Origin: Herbaspirillum rhizosphaerae_A
GTDB taxonomy: Bacteria > Pseudomonadota > Gammaproteobacteria > Burkholderiales > Burkholderiaceae_D
Length of the DNA stretch: 64,000 nt
Direction: 5' to 3'
Assembly (NCBI RefSeq): GCF_046025915.1
Contig: NZ_JAQQFR010000006.1
Span: 266,888-330,887 of the forward strand
A program made the position numbers and the translations under genes. Below are positions 35,846-45,267 of this stretch, in pieces; the first letter of the stretch is position 1; every line of letters begins with the position of its first letter. Below the pieces are notes generated by a model that did not search any database, had not been told where the DNA came from, and saw nothing but the letters and a program-made list of their open reading frames with translations.

Positions 35846-37162
35846 ATGAGTTTTTTCGCCAGCTTTTTACTGATCCTCTTGCTCGTGGTCATCAGCGCAT
35901 TTTTGTCTTGTGCAGAAATTTCTCTCGCCGCCTCGCGCAAAATCCGTCTTGAAATGCTCGCCAAGGAGGGTGATGCTAATGCCTTGCGTGTACTCGCCTT
36001 GCAGGCGCAGCCGGGTAATTTCTTCACCGTGGTGCAAATTGGCCTGAATGCTGTCGCCATTCTTGGCGGCGTGATCGGCGAGCCGGCGCTGACGCCGCAC
36101 ATGGTCAGCGCGGTGAGTACGGTGTATCAGGGGCCGTGGCTGGAGACGGTGAGCTTCTCGATTTCCTTCCTGTTGGTGACATCCTTCTTCATTTTGTTTG
36201 CCGACCTGATGCCCAAGCGTCTGGCGATGCTGGCGCCTGAGCGCGCGGCGATCATGCTGGTCAGCCCGATGCTGTTCCTGGAAAGCGTATTCAAACCGTT
36301 GATCTGGCTGTTCAATGGCCTGTCTAAGCTATTTTTTACCATGTTCGGTTTGCCGCAAGTGCGCCATGACGTCATCACGCCCAATGAAATCCATGCCATC
36401 GTCGATGCCGGCGCGCAGGCGGGTGCCTTGCTGCATCAGGAGCATCACCTTATCGAAAACGTGTTCGAGCTGGAAAGCCGTTACGTACCCTCGGCGATGA
36501 CGCAGCGCGAGAGCATCGTCTATTTCCTCGTTACCGATACCGAAGAAATGCTGCGCCAGAAGATCATCGATCATCCGCACTCACGCTTTCTCGTGTGCGA
36601 GAACAATATCGACGATGTGCTCGGCTACATCGACAGCAAGGACGTGCTCAAGCGCCTGCTGAAGGGCGAGCAGTTTTCCTTGCGCGACAAGGGGCTGATC
36701 CACGTGCCGCTGTCGATTCCCGACAGCCTCAATCTGTGGGAAGTGCTGGAGCGCATGAAAGCGGTTGACGAAGACCTCGCCGTTGTCGTCAACGAATATG
36801 CACTGGTGGTCGGCATTATCAGCATCACCGACGTCACCAGCGTGTTGATGGGCAATCTGCTGAACCTGTCGTCGGAAGAGCAGCAAATCGTCAAGCGTGA
36901 TGAGCACTCCTGGCTTATGGATGGTTTGACGCCGCTGGCCGAGGTGATGAATGCACTTTCCATCAGTGACTATCCGAATCCGATGGGATACGAAACATTG
37001 GCCGGTTTCATTATGTACATGCTGCGAAAAATTCCTAAGAAAACGGATTTTGCATTGTTCGCCGACTATAAATTTGAAGTTGTCGACATCGAAGGCAATA
37101 GAATTAACCAACTCCTGGTGACACGATTCAAGCCGGAGAAAGTCGAAAAGCCCGAACAATAA
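35846..37162 (+). CDS. CNNM/CBS-domain membrane protein (HlyC/CorC family)
   Basis: A 438-residue protein. It has an N-terminal CNNM transmembrane domain (about residues 1-175, four hydrophobic segments including CAEISLAASRKIRLEMLAK). Two CBS domains follow (about 205-330; VVVNEYALVVGIISITDVTS). The C-terminal CorC_HlyC domain is at about 345-430 (WLMDGLTPLAEVM). Family members are implicated in Mg2+/Co2+ efflux or homeostasis. The stand-alone position gives no extra hint. A stem-forming AT-rich tail follows the stop. Confidence 0.9.
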   Translation: MSFFASFLLILLLVVISAFLSCAEISLAASRKIRLEMLAKEGDANALRVLALQAQPGNFFTVVQIGLNAVAILGGVIGEPALTPHMVSAVSTVYQGPWLETVSFSISFLLVTSFFILFADLMPKRLAMLAPERAAIMLVSPMLFLESVFKPLIWLFNGLSKLFFTMFGLPQVRHDVITPNEIHAIVDAGAQAGALLHQEHHLIENVFELESRYVPSAMTQRESIVYFLVTDTEEMLRQKIIDHPHSRFLVCENNIDDVLGYIDSKDVLKRLLKGEQFSLRDKGLIHVPLSIPDSLNLWEVLERMKAVDEDLAVVVNEYALVVGIISITDVTSVLMGNLLNLSSEEQQIVKRDEHSWLMDGLTPLAEVMNALSISDYPNPMGYETLAGFIMYMLRKIPKKTDFALFADYKFEVVDIEGNRINQLLVTRFKPEKVEKPEQ

Positions 37163-37250
37163 AAGCGTAAAAAAAGACTCTGAAGATGGATTCTGAATAA
37201 GCGCGGCAGAGGCAATTCATCATCAACAGGGAGGGCTCGCAGGAGCTCAT

Positions 37251-38156
37251 ATGCAACACATGAAGTACTGCCGTGCACAAGCATGTGCACGGTTCGCAGG
37301 ATATATTCCGCGTCCGTTTTCTTTCCTCGTTTTTACATTCCTCTTCTTTATATTTTTCTCTGCCTTTCCCAGGCAGTCCGTGGCGGCGCGCGCGCCCGTC
37401 ATGCTGGCCAATGTCTATCGACCGGGCATCGTCCTTGCTGATTATTGGGTTAGTGAAAAATACGATGGTGTGCGCGGCTATTGGGATGGACACCAGTTGT
37501 TGACGCGTGGCGGTGAAGTGATTCATGCGCCTGACTGGTTTGTCGCAGCCTGGCCGCAGATACCGATGGATGGCGAGTTGTGGGCCGGACGTGGACGGTT
37601 TTCACATGCCGTATCGACAGTCCGGCAGCAACGCCCCGACGATGCAGCGTGGCGGCAGATGCGTTTCATGGTGTTTGATTTACCGGGCCACAAAGGCCCC
37701 TTTGATGAACGTCTGCCGGAACTGCGTGTAACCGTGAAAAAGATAGCTTTGCCGTGGGTACATCTGGTTGAACAGATCAAGGTACCGACGCATGACGCTT
37801 TACAGACGATGATGGACAAGATCGTTGCGCAAGGCGGCGAAGGTCTTGTCCTGCATCGCGGTACGTCGCTTTACCGTGCTGAGCGTAATGACGATCTGCT
37901 GAAATTCAAACCATATGATGACACCGAGGCGCGCGTCGTCGGCCATGTGCCGGGCAAGGGAAAGTATCAGGGAATGGTGGGCGCCTTGCTGGTGGAAACG
38001 CCGGACGGAAAACGCTTCAAGCTCGGTAGCGGCATGACGGATGAGCAGCGGCGTCATGCGCCTGCAATCGGCAGTCTGGTGACCTACCGCTATCGCGGTG
38101 TCAACGATAGCGGTATTCCACGATTTGCCGTGTTTATGCGGGTAAGGGAAGAATGA
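37251..38156 (+). CDS. Exported ATP-dependent DNA ligase (LigE type)
   Basis: A 301-residue small ATP-dependent ligase. A long hydrophobic N-terminal signal (about residues 20-46) precedes the adenylation domain, with nucleophile Lys70 in motif I (EKYDGVRG), RGGEVI, MDGELWAGRG (motif III), GEGLVLHRG (motif IV) and LLKFKPYDD (motif V). A C-terminal OB fold contains GKGKYQGMVGALLVE. LigE/Lig B-type bacterial ATP ligases with signal peptides are thought to act in the periplasm on incoming or extracellular DNA, for example in competent bacteria. Start ATG at 37251; a second ATG three codons on is possible. Confidence 0.9.
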   Translation: MQHMKYCRAQACARFAGYIPRPFSFLVFTFLFFIFFSAFPRQSVAARAPVMLANVYRPGIVLADYWVSEKYDGVRGYWDGHQLLTRGGEVIHAPDWFVAAWPQIPMDGELWAGRGRFSHAVSTVRQQRPDDAAWRQMRFMVFDLPGHKGPFDERLPELRVTVKKIALPWVHLVEQIKVPTHDALQTMMDKIVAQGGEGLVLHRGTSLYRAERNDDLLKFKPYDDTEARVVGHVPGKGKYQGMVGALLVETPDGKRFKLGSGMTDEQRRHAPAIGSLVTYRYRGVNDSGIPRFAVFMRVREE

Positions 38157-38167
38157 CTACTTAACCA

Positions 38168-38617
38168 TCAGGACGACAAACCAGCAGCGTGGTTACGCTC
38201 CGAGATCTGCGTGTTGAGCGTCCAGAAGTCGTACAGCACGCCAAAACCGAACACGCCAAAGGTGAGGAGCCAGATGATGCCGCTGAGCCATTTACCCATG
38301 TACATGCGATGGATCCCGAAGAAACCGAGGAAGGTCAGCAGCAGCCACGCGACCGAATAATTGATGTTGCCACCGCTGAAGCGCTGGTCGGCTTGTTTAT
38401 CCATTCCGGGGATCAAGAACAGGTCGATGATCCACCCGATGCCAAGCAATCCCAGCGTAAAGAACCAGATGGTGCCGGTGATCGGTTTACCGTAGTAAAA
38501 CCGGTGCGCCCCCGTAAAGCCGAAGATCCAGAGCAGGTAGCCAATAGTCTTGCTGTGCGTGTCATGGGGAAGCATGCCGGGCGTTCCGGTAGTGCTGACT
38601 TCTGAACTCATATTCAT
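38168..38617 (-). CDS. TM2-domain membrane protein
   Basis: A 149-residue membrane protein with two TM2 domains in tandem (GYLLWIFGFTGAHRFYYGK and LLLTFLGFFGIHRMYMGKW), each a pair of membrane helices joined by a short loop with the His-Arg-Phe/Met-Tyr motif. Function of bacterial TM2 proteins is poorly known. Convergent with the ligase gene, 11 bases apart. Confidence 0.85.
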   Translation of the reverse strand: MNMSSEVSTTGTPGMLPHDTHSKTIGYLLWIFGFTGAHRFYYGKPITGTIWFFTLGLLGIGWIIDLFLIPGMDKQADQRFSGGNINYSVAWLLLTFLGFFGIHRMYMGKWLSGIIWLLTFGVFGFGVLYDFWTLNTQISERNHAAGLSS

Positions 38618-38821
38618 GCAATTTCCTCACATTGAGATTGATGGTGTGAACAGGCGAATGGCGGGGTGATTGTACCCAGCTTGCCTGTTGCAGTCTTGTT
38701 TCTTTGGGAGGGAAAAGCACGAATCGTTCCGGAAAACGTGCTAATCCGCCGCAACCTTGAAGCATGCTACGGCGGATAAGGTGGCCTGAAGCAGTGACGT
38801 AAATGCGGCATCAATGATGCA

Positions 38822-39727
38822 TCAGCGATACCTCATGCGCGAACCGAACAGCGGTCGTTGCACGATTTGCGTCAGCAGCACGCCGATAAGACTGATGCCG
38901 CCACCGATAAGGTGATAGGCATGCATGGATTCATGCAGCCACAGAATGGCGGACAGCGCCGTCAATACCGGCAGCAGATTGATGAATATGCTGCAGCGAT
39001 TCGGCCCGAGTTTTTTTACGCCTTCGATCCACAGGTAGGACAGCAGAATCGACGAGCCGATACCTGAATAGCCGATCAGCGGCAATGTGTGTGCATCGAG
39101 TGCCGCGGTTCCGGCCGGCAGCAACACAAATTGCGGCAGCATCAGTACGAGGGCGGCGATGGCTTGCATATAAACCGCTTGCCACACTGGCACGCTCATC
39201 TTCCATAAGCGCAGCAGCACGCCATACAAGGCGTAGGACAAGGCCGCCAGCAGCATCAGTGCATCGCCCAGATGCACCCCATCGCGCAATACGGTGCCCA
39301 TGTCGCCATGCCCGACCAGATACAGCAAACCGCTGAATGACAACACGCCGCCCACGGCCATGCCGATGGTAACGGCTTCACCGAGTACGATCACGCTCAG
39401 CAGTGCCGTCAGCAAAGGAATCAGCGCGGTGACGATTGCCATGTTGGTGGCGGTGGTGCTTTCCGCAGCGCGATAAGACAGGCTCTGGAACAGCGCCATG
39501 GCCAGCAGGCCGGAGAGGGCGAGCTGCCACCAATGACGGCGGATCTGTGCACGGTTGCGCCACAGCGGCCGCAGGGTGAAAGGGCTCATCAGCAGCAGCA
39601 CCAGGATCAGGCGATAGAAAGTGATCGCCGTCGGCGAGATGGCGGAGGCTGCCATTTTCGACACAATCACATTGCCTGCCCACAGTACGATGGCGAGGAA
39701 GGGATAAAGATAGGAAGTCAGTGGCAT
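38822..39727 (-). CDS. EamA-family DMT transporter
   Basis: A 301-residue membrane protein with ten predicted helices in two repeated EamA halves (ITFYRLILVLLLMSPFTLRP; SILLSYLWIEGVKKLGPNR). Family members export amino acids or other metabolites. The divergent AraC-family gene 207 bases away is its likely regulator. Confidence 0.9.
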   Translation of the reverse strand: MPLTSYLYPFLAIVLWAGNVIVSKMAASAISPTAITFYRLILVLLLMSPFTLRPLWRNRAQIRRHWWQLALSGLLAMALFQSLSYRAAESTTATNMAIVTALIPLLTALLSVIVLGEAVTIGMAVGGVLSFSGLLYLVGHGDMGTVLRDGVHLGDALMLLAALSYALYGVLLRLWKMSVPVWQAVYMQAIAALVLMLPQFVLLPAGTAALDAHTLPLIGYSGIGSSILLSYLWIEGVKKLGPNRCSIFINLLPVLTALSAILWLHESMHAYHLIGGGISLIGVLLTQIVQRPLFGSRMRYR

Positions 39728-39934
39728 GAATGTTCTCGTTAGTGTTGCTCGTATGTCGGCGACAAGGGAAATCGAGGAAGAAAAAGACGCATCGGATGCG
39801 GAAGATGACGCCTATCTTGCTTGGAATCGAAAAGTCGGTCGCGTGCTAACATGTCTTTGCTTATCGCAAAAGTGACAGTTCGTTTTTTCTGTTCGTCTTT
39901 TCTGGTTTCTTCTGCTTTTTCCCTGTTCGCGCCC

Positions 39935-40699
39935 ATGGACACCTCCAATTACCATCACCTGATCGATTCCAACGCGCCTGCTGCGGCGCTGGCGATTGAC
40001 TATCCGCACGGGCACGTGATCGAATCGCACCGCCATGCCTATGCGCAGTTGTTGTATGCGATCGAAGGCGTGCTGGTGGTGGAGACGGTGGCGGGACGCT
40101 GGGTGGTTCCGCCGACGCGCGGCGTCTGGTTGCAGCCCGAAGTCGATCATCAGGTGCGCATGCGCGGCGACGTCAAAATGCGTACGGTGTTCGTCAACCT
40201 GCAGGAGCTGCCGAACCTGCCGCAGCAGAGTTGCGTGCTGGATATTCCGCCGTTGTTGCGTGAGCTGATCGTGGCGGCGGTCGGTATCGGTCCCGAGTTG
40301 AATGCCGATACACGCGACTGGCATTTGCTGCGTCTGCTGGTGCACGAATTGCGGTCGGTACCGGTATTGCCGCTGTACTTGCCGTTGCCTGTGGATGCCG
40401 GTCTGCGCAGGATTTGCGAAGCGTTGATGGCGCAACCGGATGAGACCGCGACGATTGACGCGCACGCGGAAGAATTGGGTATCGCCACGCGGACATTTCA
40501 CCGCTTGTTCCTGCGTGAAACCGGTATGCGTTTCAGCCATTGGCGACAGCAGGCAAGGTTGTTGCTCGCCTTGGAAAATCTCGCCCGCGGAGACAAAATC
40601 ATTGACGTGGCACTCGACCATGGCTACACCAGTCAGAGCGCATTCGCGGCGATGTTCAAGAAGCATTTCGGCATGTCGCCGAGTCGTTTTTTTCGCTGA
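39935..40699 (+). CDS. AraC-family regulator with cupin sensor domain
   Basis: A 254-residue regulator. An N-terminal cupin-type sensor (IESHRHAYAQLLYAIEGVLV, VVPPTRGVWLQP) precedes a C-terminal AraC helix-turn-helix pair (about 155-250; ATRTFHRLFLRETGMRFSHW, HGYTSQSAFAAMFKKHFGMS). I take the ATG at 39935 because the family sequence begins there. The open frame extends 38 codons upstream through a hydrophobic, unlikely stretch. Divergent from the EamA exporter, suggesting local control. Confidence 0.87.
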   Translation: MDTSNYHHLIDSNAPAAALAIDYPHGHVIESHRHAYAQLLYAIEGVLVVETVAGRWVVPPTRGVWLQPEVDHQVRMRGDVKMRTVFVNLQELPNLPQQSCVLDIPPLLRELIVAAVGIGPELNADTRDWHLLRLLVHELRSVPVLPLYLPLPVDAGLRRICEALMAQPDETATIDAHAEELGIATRTFHRLFLRETGMRFSHWRQQARLLLALENLARGDKIIDVALDHGYTSQSAFAAMFKKHFGMSPSRFFR

Positions 40700-40921
40700 C
40701 TGTTCGTTGATTTTTGCTGATATTTCGACCACCGGCGTTGTTGTGTTTCAGCGAAAATGTCGATGATTTGTCGGTAAAATTTTCTGCCCGCAACGCTAAA
40801 ACCGTAAGTGGTGTAAACTGGTTCAACCTTAGAAGGCTGTCAGAAGCGAGGCCGGTGCCTGTAAAGCAGTAGCCAAGCCCGCCGAAACAGCCCGAACTCT
40901 TTCCTGTCGTACCGCATCAAC

Positions 40922-42319
40922 GTGTCCCCCTCGCTTATCGTTCCGCTTATTGTTGGCTGTGCGTTGTTCATGGAAAACATGGACGTCACGGTCATCGCCA
41001 CTTCCTTGCCAGCGCTGGCGCGCGACCTCGGACAGGACCCCATCACCCTGAAACTTGCCCTGACCTCGTATGTGGTCAGTCTTGGCGTGTTTATTCCGAT
41101 TTCGGGCTGGGTGGCAGACCGGGTTGGCGCGAAGACAATTTTCCGTTCGGCGATGATCACCTTCATGGCGGGTTCCATCCTGTGCGCCTTGTCCAACACG
41201 TTGTTCACCTTCGTGGCGGCGCGTTTTCTGCAAGGGATCGGCGGCGCGATGATGGTGCCGGTAGGGCGCATCATCATCGTCCGTTCGGTATCCAAGGCCG
41301 AGCTGGTCAAAGCGATCAGCTACCTCACCTTGCCGTCGCTCCTGGGGCCGGTAATCGGGCCGCCGCTGGGTGGGTTCATCACGACCTATTTTCACTGGCG
41401 CTGGATTTTCCTGATCAATATTCCGATGTGCATTCTCGGTCTGTATCTGGCCGGCCGCTATATCGAAAACTTCCGTGAGCCTGATGCGGCGCCGCTCGAC
41501 ATGAAGGGTTTCTTGCTGACGGCGTGCGGCGGCGGGGTAGCGATGCTGGGCTTCTCTTTGATCGGCAATCACCTGATCCCGCAAGAGTGGCCGATCATCA
41601 TGTGCGTGGTGGGTTCGATCGCCTTGTATTTTTACTTTCGTCACGCGATGCGTGTCGAACATCCCTTGCTTGATCTGCGGTTGCTGAAGATCCCAACGTT
41701 GCGCGCCAGTGTGCTGGGGGGCTCCTTGTTTCGCGTCGGTTTGGGTGCAGTGCCTTTTCTGTTGCCGCTAGCGCTGCAGGAAGGCTTGGGACTTAATCCG
41801 TTTGAAGCTGGGACGATCACCTGCGCCTCCGCATTCGGCGCCATGTTCATGAAAGCGTTGGCGTCGACGGTATTGCGCCGCTATGGTTTCCGTACGGTGT
41901 TGATGTTCAATGCCGTGTTTGCCGGGATGGCGATTGCTTCCTACGGTTTGTTCACTTCGCACACGCCTTACCTGGTGATGCTGCTGTCGGTGCTGCTTGG
42001 CGGTTTTTTCCCGTCGCTGCAATTCACTTGCCTCAACTCGATCGCCTATGCGGACATCAGCAATCGTGATGCCGGTCGTGCGACCAGTCTTGCCAGCGTG
42101 GTACAGCAATTGTCTCTCGGCATGGGCGTGACGATTGCCGGTCTGGTGCTGCAGATTTCTAATTATGTGCAAGGTCATGCCACGATCGTGGAAGCAGACT
42201 TCTGGCCGGCTTTCCTGGTGGTGGGATTGTTCTCGGTCGCATCGGTGCCGGTGACCCGTCGCCTGCCGCACAATGCCGGGCGCGAGCTGACGCATGGTAA
42301 AGCAGCGGTCGGCAAGTAG
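40922..42319 (+). CDS. MFS multidrug transporter, DHA2 type
   Basis: A 465-residue major facilitator with about 13-14 helices. The DHA2 family pattern is visible: FMENMDVTVIATSLPALARD (motif D1), SGWVADRVGAKTIF (motif A) and LGPVIGPPLGGFITTYFHWR (motif C). It probably exports drugs or toxic metabolites in exchange for protons. The start is GTG at 40922; there is no close ATG with a better site. No dedicated regulator or periplasmic adaptor gene is adjacent. Confidence 0.9.
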   Translation: MSPSLIVPLIVGCALFMENMDVTVIATSLPALARDLGQDPITLKLALTSYVVSLGVFIPISGWVADRVGAKTIFRSAMITFMAGSILCALSNTLFTFVAARFLQGIGGAMMVPVGRIIIVRSVSKAELVKAISYLTLPSLLGPVIGPPLGGFITTYFHWRWIFLINIPMCILGLYLAGRYIENFREPDAAPLDMKGFLLTACGGGVAMLGFSLIGNHLIPQEWPIIMCVVGSIALYFYFRHAMRVEHPLLDLRLLKIPTLRASVLGGSLFRVGLGAVPFLLPLALQEGLGLNPFEAGTITCASAFGAMFMKALASTVLRRYGFRTVLMFNAVFAGMAIASYGLFTSHTPYLVMLLSVLLGGFFPSLQFTCLNSIAYADISNRDAGRATSLASVVQQLSLGMGVTIAGLVLQISNYVQGHATIVEADFWPAFLVVGLFSVASVPVTRRLPHNAGRELTHGKAAVGK

Positions 42320-42414
42320 AGTACCGATAAATCAACATTCAAATCGATATTCGCCGATAGTCCGGCAGGCAGGGCGCGTATTATGATGGCACGGTCATTT
42401 TTCACGGAGCCTCC

Positions 42415-43131
42415 ATGTCTCGCATTCCTTTCAAGTCTTCTTTCAAGCCAGCCAAACACGTTTCCATCGCTGTGAGCCTCGTCTTGTGTAGCACGCTGGT
42501 CTTTGCTTTTTCGCTATCCGATATCAGCAACCAGGACGCGACCAGTGGTTTGAAAGCGGCGTTGGAGAAGGGCGCCAATGTTGCCGTCTCCAAGCTCGGC
42601 GTCGAGAATGGTTTTCTCAACAACGACAAGGTCAAGATTCAATTGCCGGGGCCTTTGCAGCAAGCGATGCCGTTGCTGAAGATGACCGGACAAGGGCAGA
42701 AGCTGGATGATCTGGTGGTATCGATGAACCGCGCTGCCGAGTCCGCCGTACCTCTCGCCAAGCCTTTGCTGATCAATGCAGTCAAGTCGATGTCGGTGAC
42801 GGATGCGAAGAATATCCTCTCCGGCGGCGATACCTCCGTGACCGATTTCTTCCGCCAGAAAACCGCCACGCCGCTGGGTGAAAAGTTTCTCCCCATCGTC
42901 AAGAAAATCACCGATCAAAACGGTCTTTCGGCCAAGTACAACACCACCATGGGCCAAGTCGCCAAGACCGGTCTGGTATCGGGTGAGCAATCAACCGTTG
43001 AAGGCTACGTCACACAGCGTTCGCTTGACGGTTTGTTCTACATGATCGGGGAAGAAGAAAAAGCCATTCGCCGTGATCCTGTCGGAGCCGGCAGCGCCAT
43101 CATCGGCAAAGTGTTTGGTGCGTTGAAGTAA
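42415..43131 (+). CDS. DUF4197 exported protein
   Basis: A 238-residue protein with a signal-like N-terminus (about residues 12-33) and the DUF4197 domain (QDATSGLKAALEKGANVAVS, FLNNDKVKIQLPGPLQQ, GLFYMIGEEEKAIRRDPVG). The function of the family is unknown. It is followed by a terminator and stands alone. Confidence 0.87.
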   Translation: MSRIPFKSSFKPAKHVSIAVSLVLCSTLVFAFSLSDISNQDATSGLKAALEKGANVAVSKLGVENGFLNNDKVKIQLPGPLQQAMPLLKMTGQGQKLDDLVVSMNRAAESAVPLAKPLLINAVKSMSVTDAKNILSGGDTSVTDFFRQKTATPLGEKFLPIVKKITDQNGLSAKYNTTMGQVAKTGLVSGEQSTVEGYVTQRSLDGLFYMIGEEEKAIRRDPVGAGSAIIGKVFGALK

Positions 43132-43200
43132 GGAGTTGAGGCTTGTTCATTCAGGCTAATGTGCGCTGACTTAGCGACGAAAAATTACCTTTCAACAATA

Positions 43201-43227
43201 AAAACCGGTTTAAAAGCCGGTTTTTTT
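43201..43227 (+). terminator. Rho-independent terminator after the DUF4197 gene
   Basis: AAAACCGG (43201-43208) pairs with CCGGTTTT (43217-43224) and is followed by further T residues. It lies 70 bases past the stop. Confidence 0.8.
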
Positions 43228-43599
43228 ACGTCTAAATATCTGAAGGTTATGATTATTTTAAATATCATGCTTGAAATTCATTAAGAAGTTGGGGTATAGT
43301 CATGCCTGTCCCAGCGACAAAACTTGTTCAACTACTAAGTAATTCCTGGCCCGTTACGGGTTGTCTCGTTCTCCGGTGTGCTGATTTTTCATGCAAGCCG
43401 GGATGCATAAATTGTCGATCGCGCAGCATGTTGTTTCACTGCCATCGATTTCATCGCCGCGTCTTGCGGCATCGGTTCGCATCCAAATGATCTGCCCTGT
43501 GGGGGCAAGCGAACCACGAAAAATAGTCAAACGCGCTGTCGCGGTATCGATATCGGCATTTCATTGATCTCGACCATGGCGGCCATACAGGGGGTAACC
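43228..43599. other. Intergenic region before the osmoprotectant operon
   Basis: About 370 bases. An AT-rich section at 43228-43290 likely contains the operon promoter. A 62-codon frame at 43302-43490 has no ribosome site, is rich in Cys, His and Arg, and is not convincing as a gene. I see nothing else definable. Confidence 0.4.
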
Positions 43600-44313
43600 A
43601 TGACGCGATGTTTCCGCAACGTCATCGGTGGCGCAGCCGTTTCCGTGCTCGTCATCGCCGGTCTGATCCATTGGATCGGGACGGACGTAATCATTCAATA
43701 CCGCAGCGACCTGATCTACTACACCGGCAAGCATTTGCAATTGGTGGCGTGGTCGATGCTGCTGGCGATGGCGGTCGGCATCCCTGCCGGCATCCTGCTT
43801 AGCAGACCTTCAGTAGCGGGCCGCGCCGAGTATTTCATGCAGATATTCAACATCGGCAACACGATTCCATCGATCGCTGTCCTCGCATTGGCGCTGGCGC
43901 TCTTCGGTATCGGCAACTGGCCGACGATCATTGCGTTGTGGCTGGCTTCCATGCTGCCCATCGTGCGCAACACCTTTGAGGGTTTGAAAAATGTGCCGGC
44001 GCCTATGCGCGAGGCCGCCAAAGGCATCGGTATGAAACCGTATCAGGTGCTGTTCCGTGTGGAATTACCGAACGCCTTGCCAATCATCGTCGGGGGTATT
44101 CGCACGGCGCTGGTGATTGACGTTGGCACAGCGCCCTTGTCGATGCTGATTGGCGGAGAAAGCCTGGGCGGGCTGATTTTCCCCGGAATCTATCTGAACA
44201 ACCAAGGCCAACTGCTGCTGGGCGCTGCTGCAACCGCCTTGCTGGCTCTCGCGCTGGACGCGACAGTCAGTCTGCTGAGCAACTGGTACCTGTCACGCCG
44301 CGGCCTGGCATAA
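43600..44313 (+). CDS. Osmoprotectant ABC transporter permease (OpuCB/YehW type)
   Basis: A 237-residue permease with about five helices and the typical BPD block (NIGNTIPSIAVLALALALFG, MLPIVRNTFEGLKNVP, EAAKGIGMKPYQVLFRVELP). The start at 43600 follows a GGGGGT site; ATG 43576 and TTG 43564 are upstream in-frame alternatives. First gene of a four-gene operon with a second permease, a binding protein and an ATPase, the OpuC/YehWXYZ arrangement for glycine betaine, choline or carnitine. Confidence 0.9.
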   Translation: MTRCFRNVIGGAAVSVLVIAGLIHWIGTDVIIQYRSDLIYYTGKHLQLVAWSMLLAMAVGIPAGILLSRPSVAGRAEYFMQIFNIGNTIPSIAVLALALALFGIGNWPTIIALWLASMLPIVRNTFEGLKNVPAPMREAAKGIGMKPYQVLFRVELPNALPIIVGGIRTALVIDVGTAPLSMLIGGESLGGLIFPGIYLNNQGQLLLGAAATALLALALDATVSLLSNWYLSRRGLA

Positions 44314-44333
44314 CAACAAAAGGGAACCGCAAG

Positions 44334-45257
44334 ATGAAAAAATCATATTTAGGCCGAGTCTTCACCGTATTGGCGTTGACGTTGGGCACACTGACAATGG
44401 CGCTGACGACCGCGCAAGCTCAGGCTTCCAATCTGGTGGTAGGCGGCAAGAACTTCACTGAGCAATTGATTCTGTCGCAAATGACGGCGCAATATTTGCG
44501 TGCCAAAGGCTACGACGTCGATCTGCGCAACGGCCTCGGCTCAACGCTCATGCGCAAGGCGCAGGAAAGCAATCAGCTCGACATTGTTTGGGAGTACACC
44601 GGGACCTCATTGATTGTCTATAACCACGTCGATGAAAAACTCAATGCCGAAGAAACCTACGAGCGCGTCAAAGCGCTCGACAAAAAGATCGGCCTGATCT
44701 GGCTCAACGAATCCGCGCTGAACAATACCTATGCCTTCGCCATGCCGCAAAAACTGGCCGATGCGCAGGGCATCAATACGCTGGAAGATCTCGCGCAGCG
44801 CATTACACAAGAGCAGCAGGCCGGTGGCAAGCCGCACCTGATGGGTGTCGATTATGAGTTTGCGTCGCGTCCAGATGGCCTCGATCCGATGCAAAAACTG
44901 TACGGTTTTCAGCTCGACCGCAGCGAGGTCAAGCAGATGGATCCCGGGCTGGTCTACACCGCTTTGCGTAACGAGCAATTGTATGTCGGGCTGACGTATT
45001 CATCAGACGGCCGTATCAAGGGTTTCAATCTCAAGCTGCTGGAAGACAACAAGGGTTATTTCGCGCCTTACAAAGCGACGCCGGTCGTGCGGCAAGAAGT
45101 GCTGGAGCAGAATCCGGAACTGGCCGGGCAGCTCAACGCGCTGTCCGCCACCATCGATACAAAAAAGATGACCGAGATGAACAAGCGCGTCGATATCGAC
45201 CAGGAGCCGGTAGGCAAGGTCGTCACCGAATTCCTGCAGCAGCAGGGTTTGATTTGA
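44334..45257 (+). CDS. Osmoprotectant ABC transporter, substrate-binding protein (OpuCC/YehZ type)
   Basis: A 307-residue periplasmic protein with signal peptide (cleaved near TAQAQA|SNLVV). The OpuAC-type domain is marked by VVGGKNFTEQLILSQMTAQY, NGLGSTLMRKAQ, DIVWEYTGTSL and GLTYSSDGRIKGFNLKLLED. Ligands in the family are quaternary amines such as glycine betaine, choline or carnitine. Sits between the two permease genes, 20 and 10 bases from them. Confidence 0.92.
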   Translation: MKKSYLGRVFTVLALTLGTLTMALTTAQAQASNLVVGGKNFTEQLILSQMTAQYLRAKGYDVDLRNGLGSTLMRKAQESNQLDIVWEYTGTSLIVYNHVDEKLNAEETYERVKALDKKIGLIWLNESALNNTYAFAMPQKLADAQGINTLEDLAQRITQEQQAGGKPHLMGVDYEFASRPDGLDPMQKLYGFQLDRSEVKQMDPGLVYTALRNEQLYVGLTYSSDGRIKGFNLKLLEDNKGYFAPYKATPVVRQEVLEQNPELAGQLNALSATIDTKKMTEMNKRVDIDQEPVGKVVTEFLQQQGLI

Positions 45258-45267
45258 GGAGCCTGCC

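Noticed and set aside
43302..43490. 62-codon frame before the osmoprotectant operon
   Set aside because: No ribosome site, composition unlike a protein, no detectable pattern.
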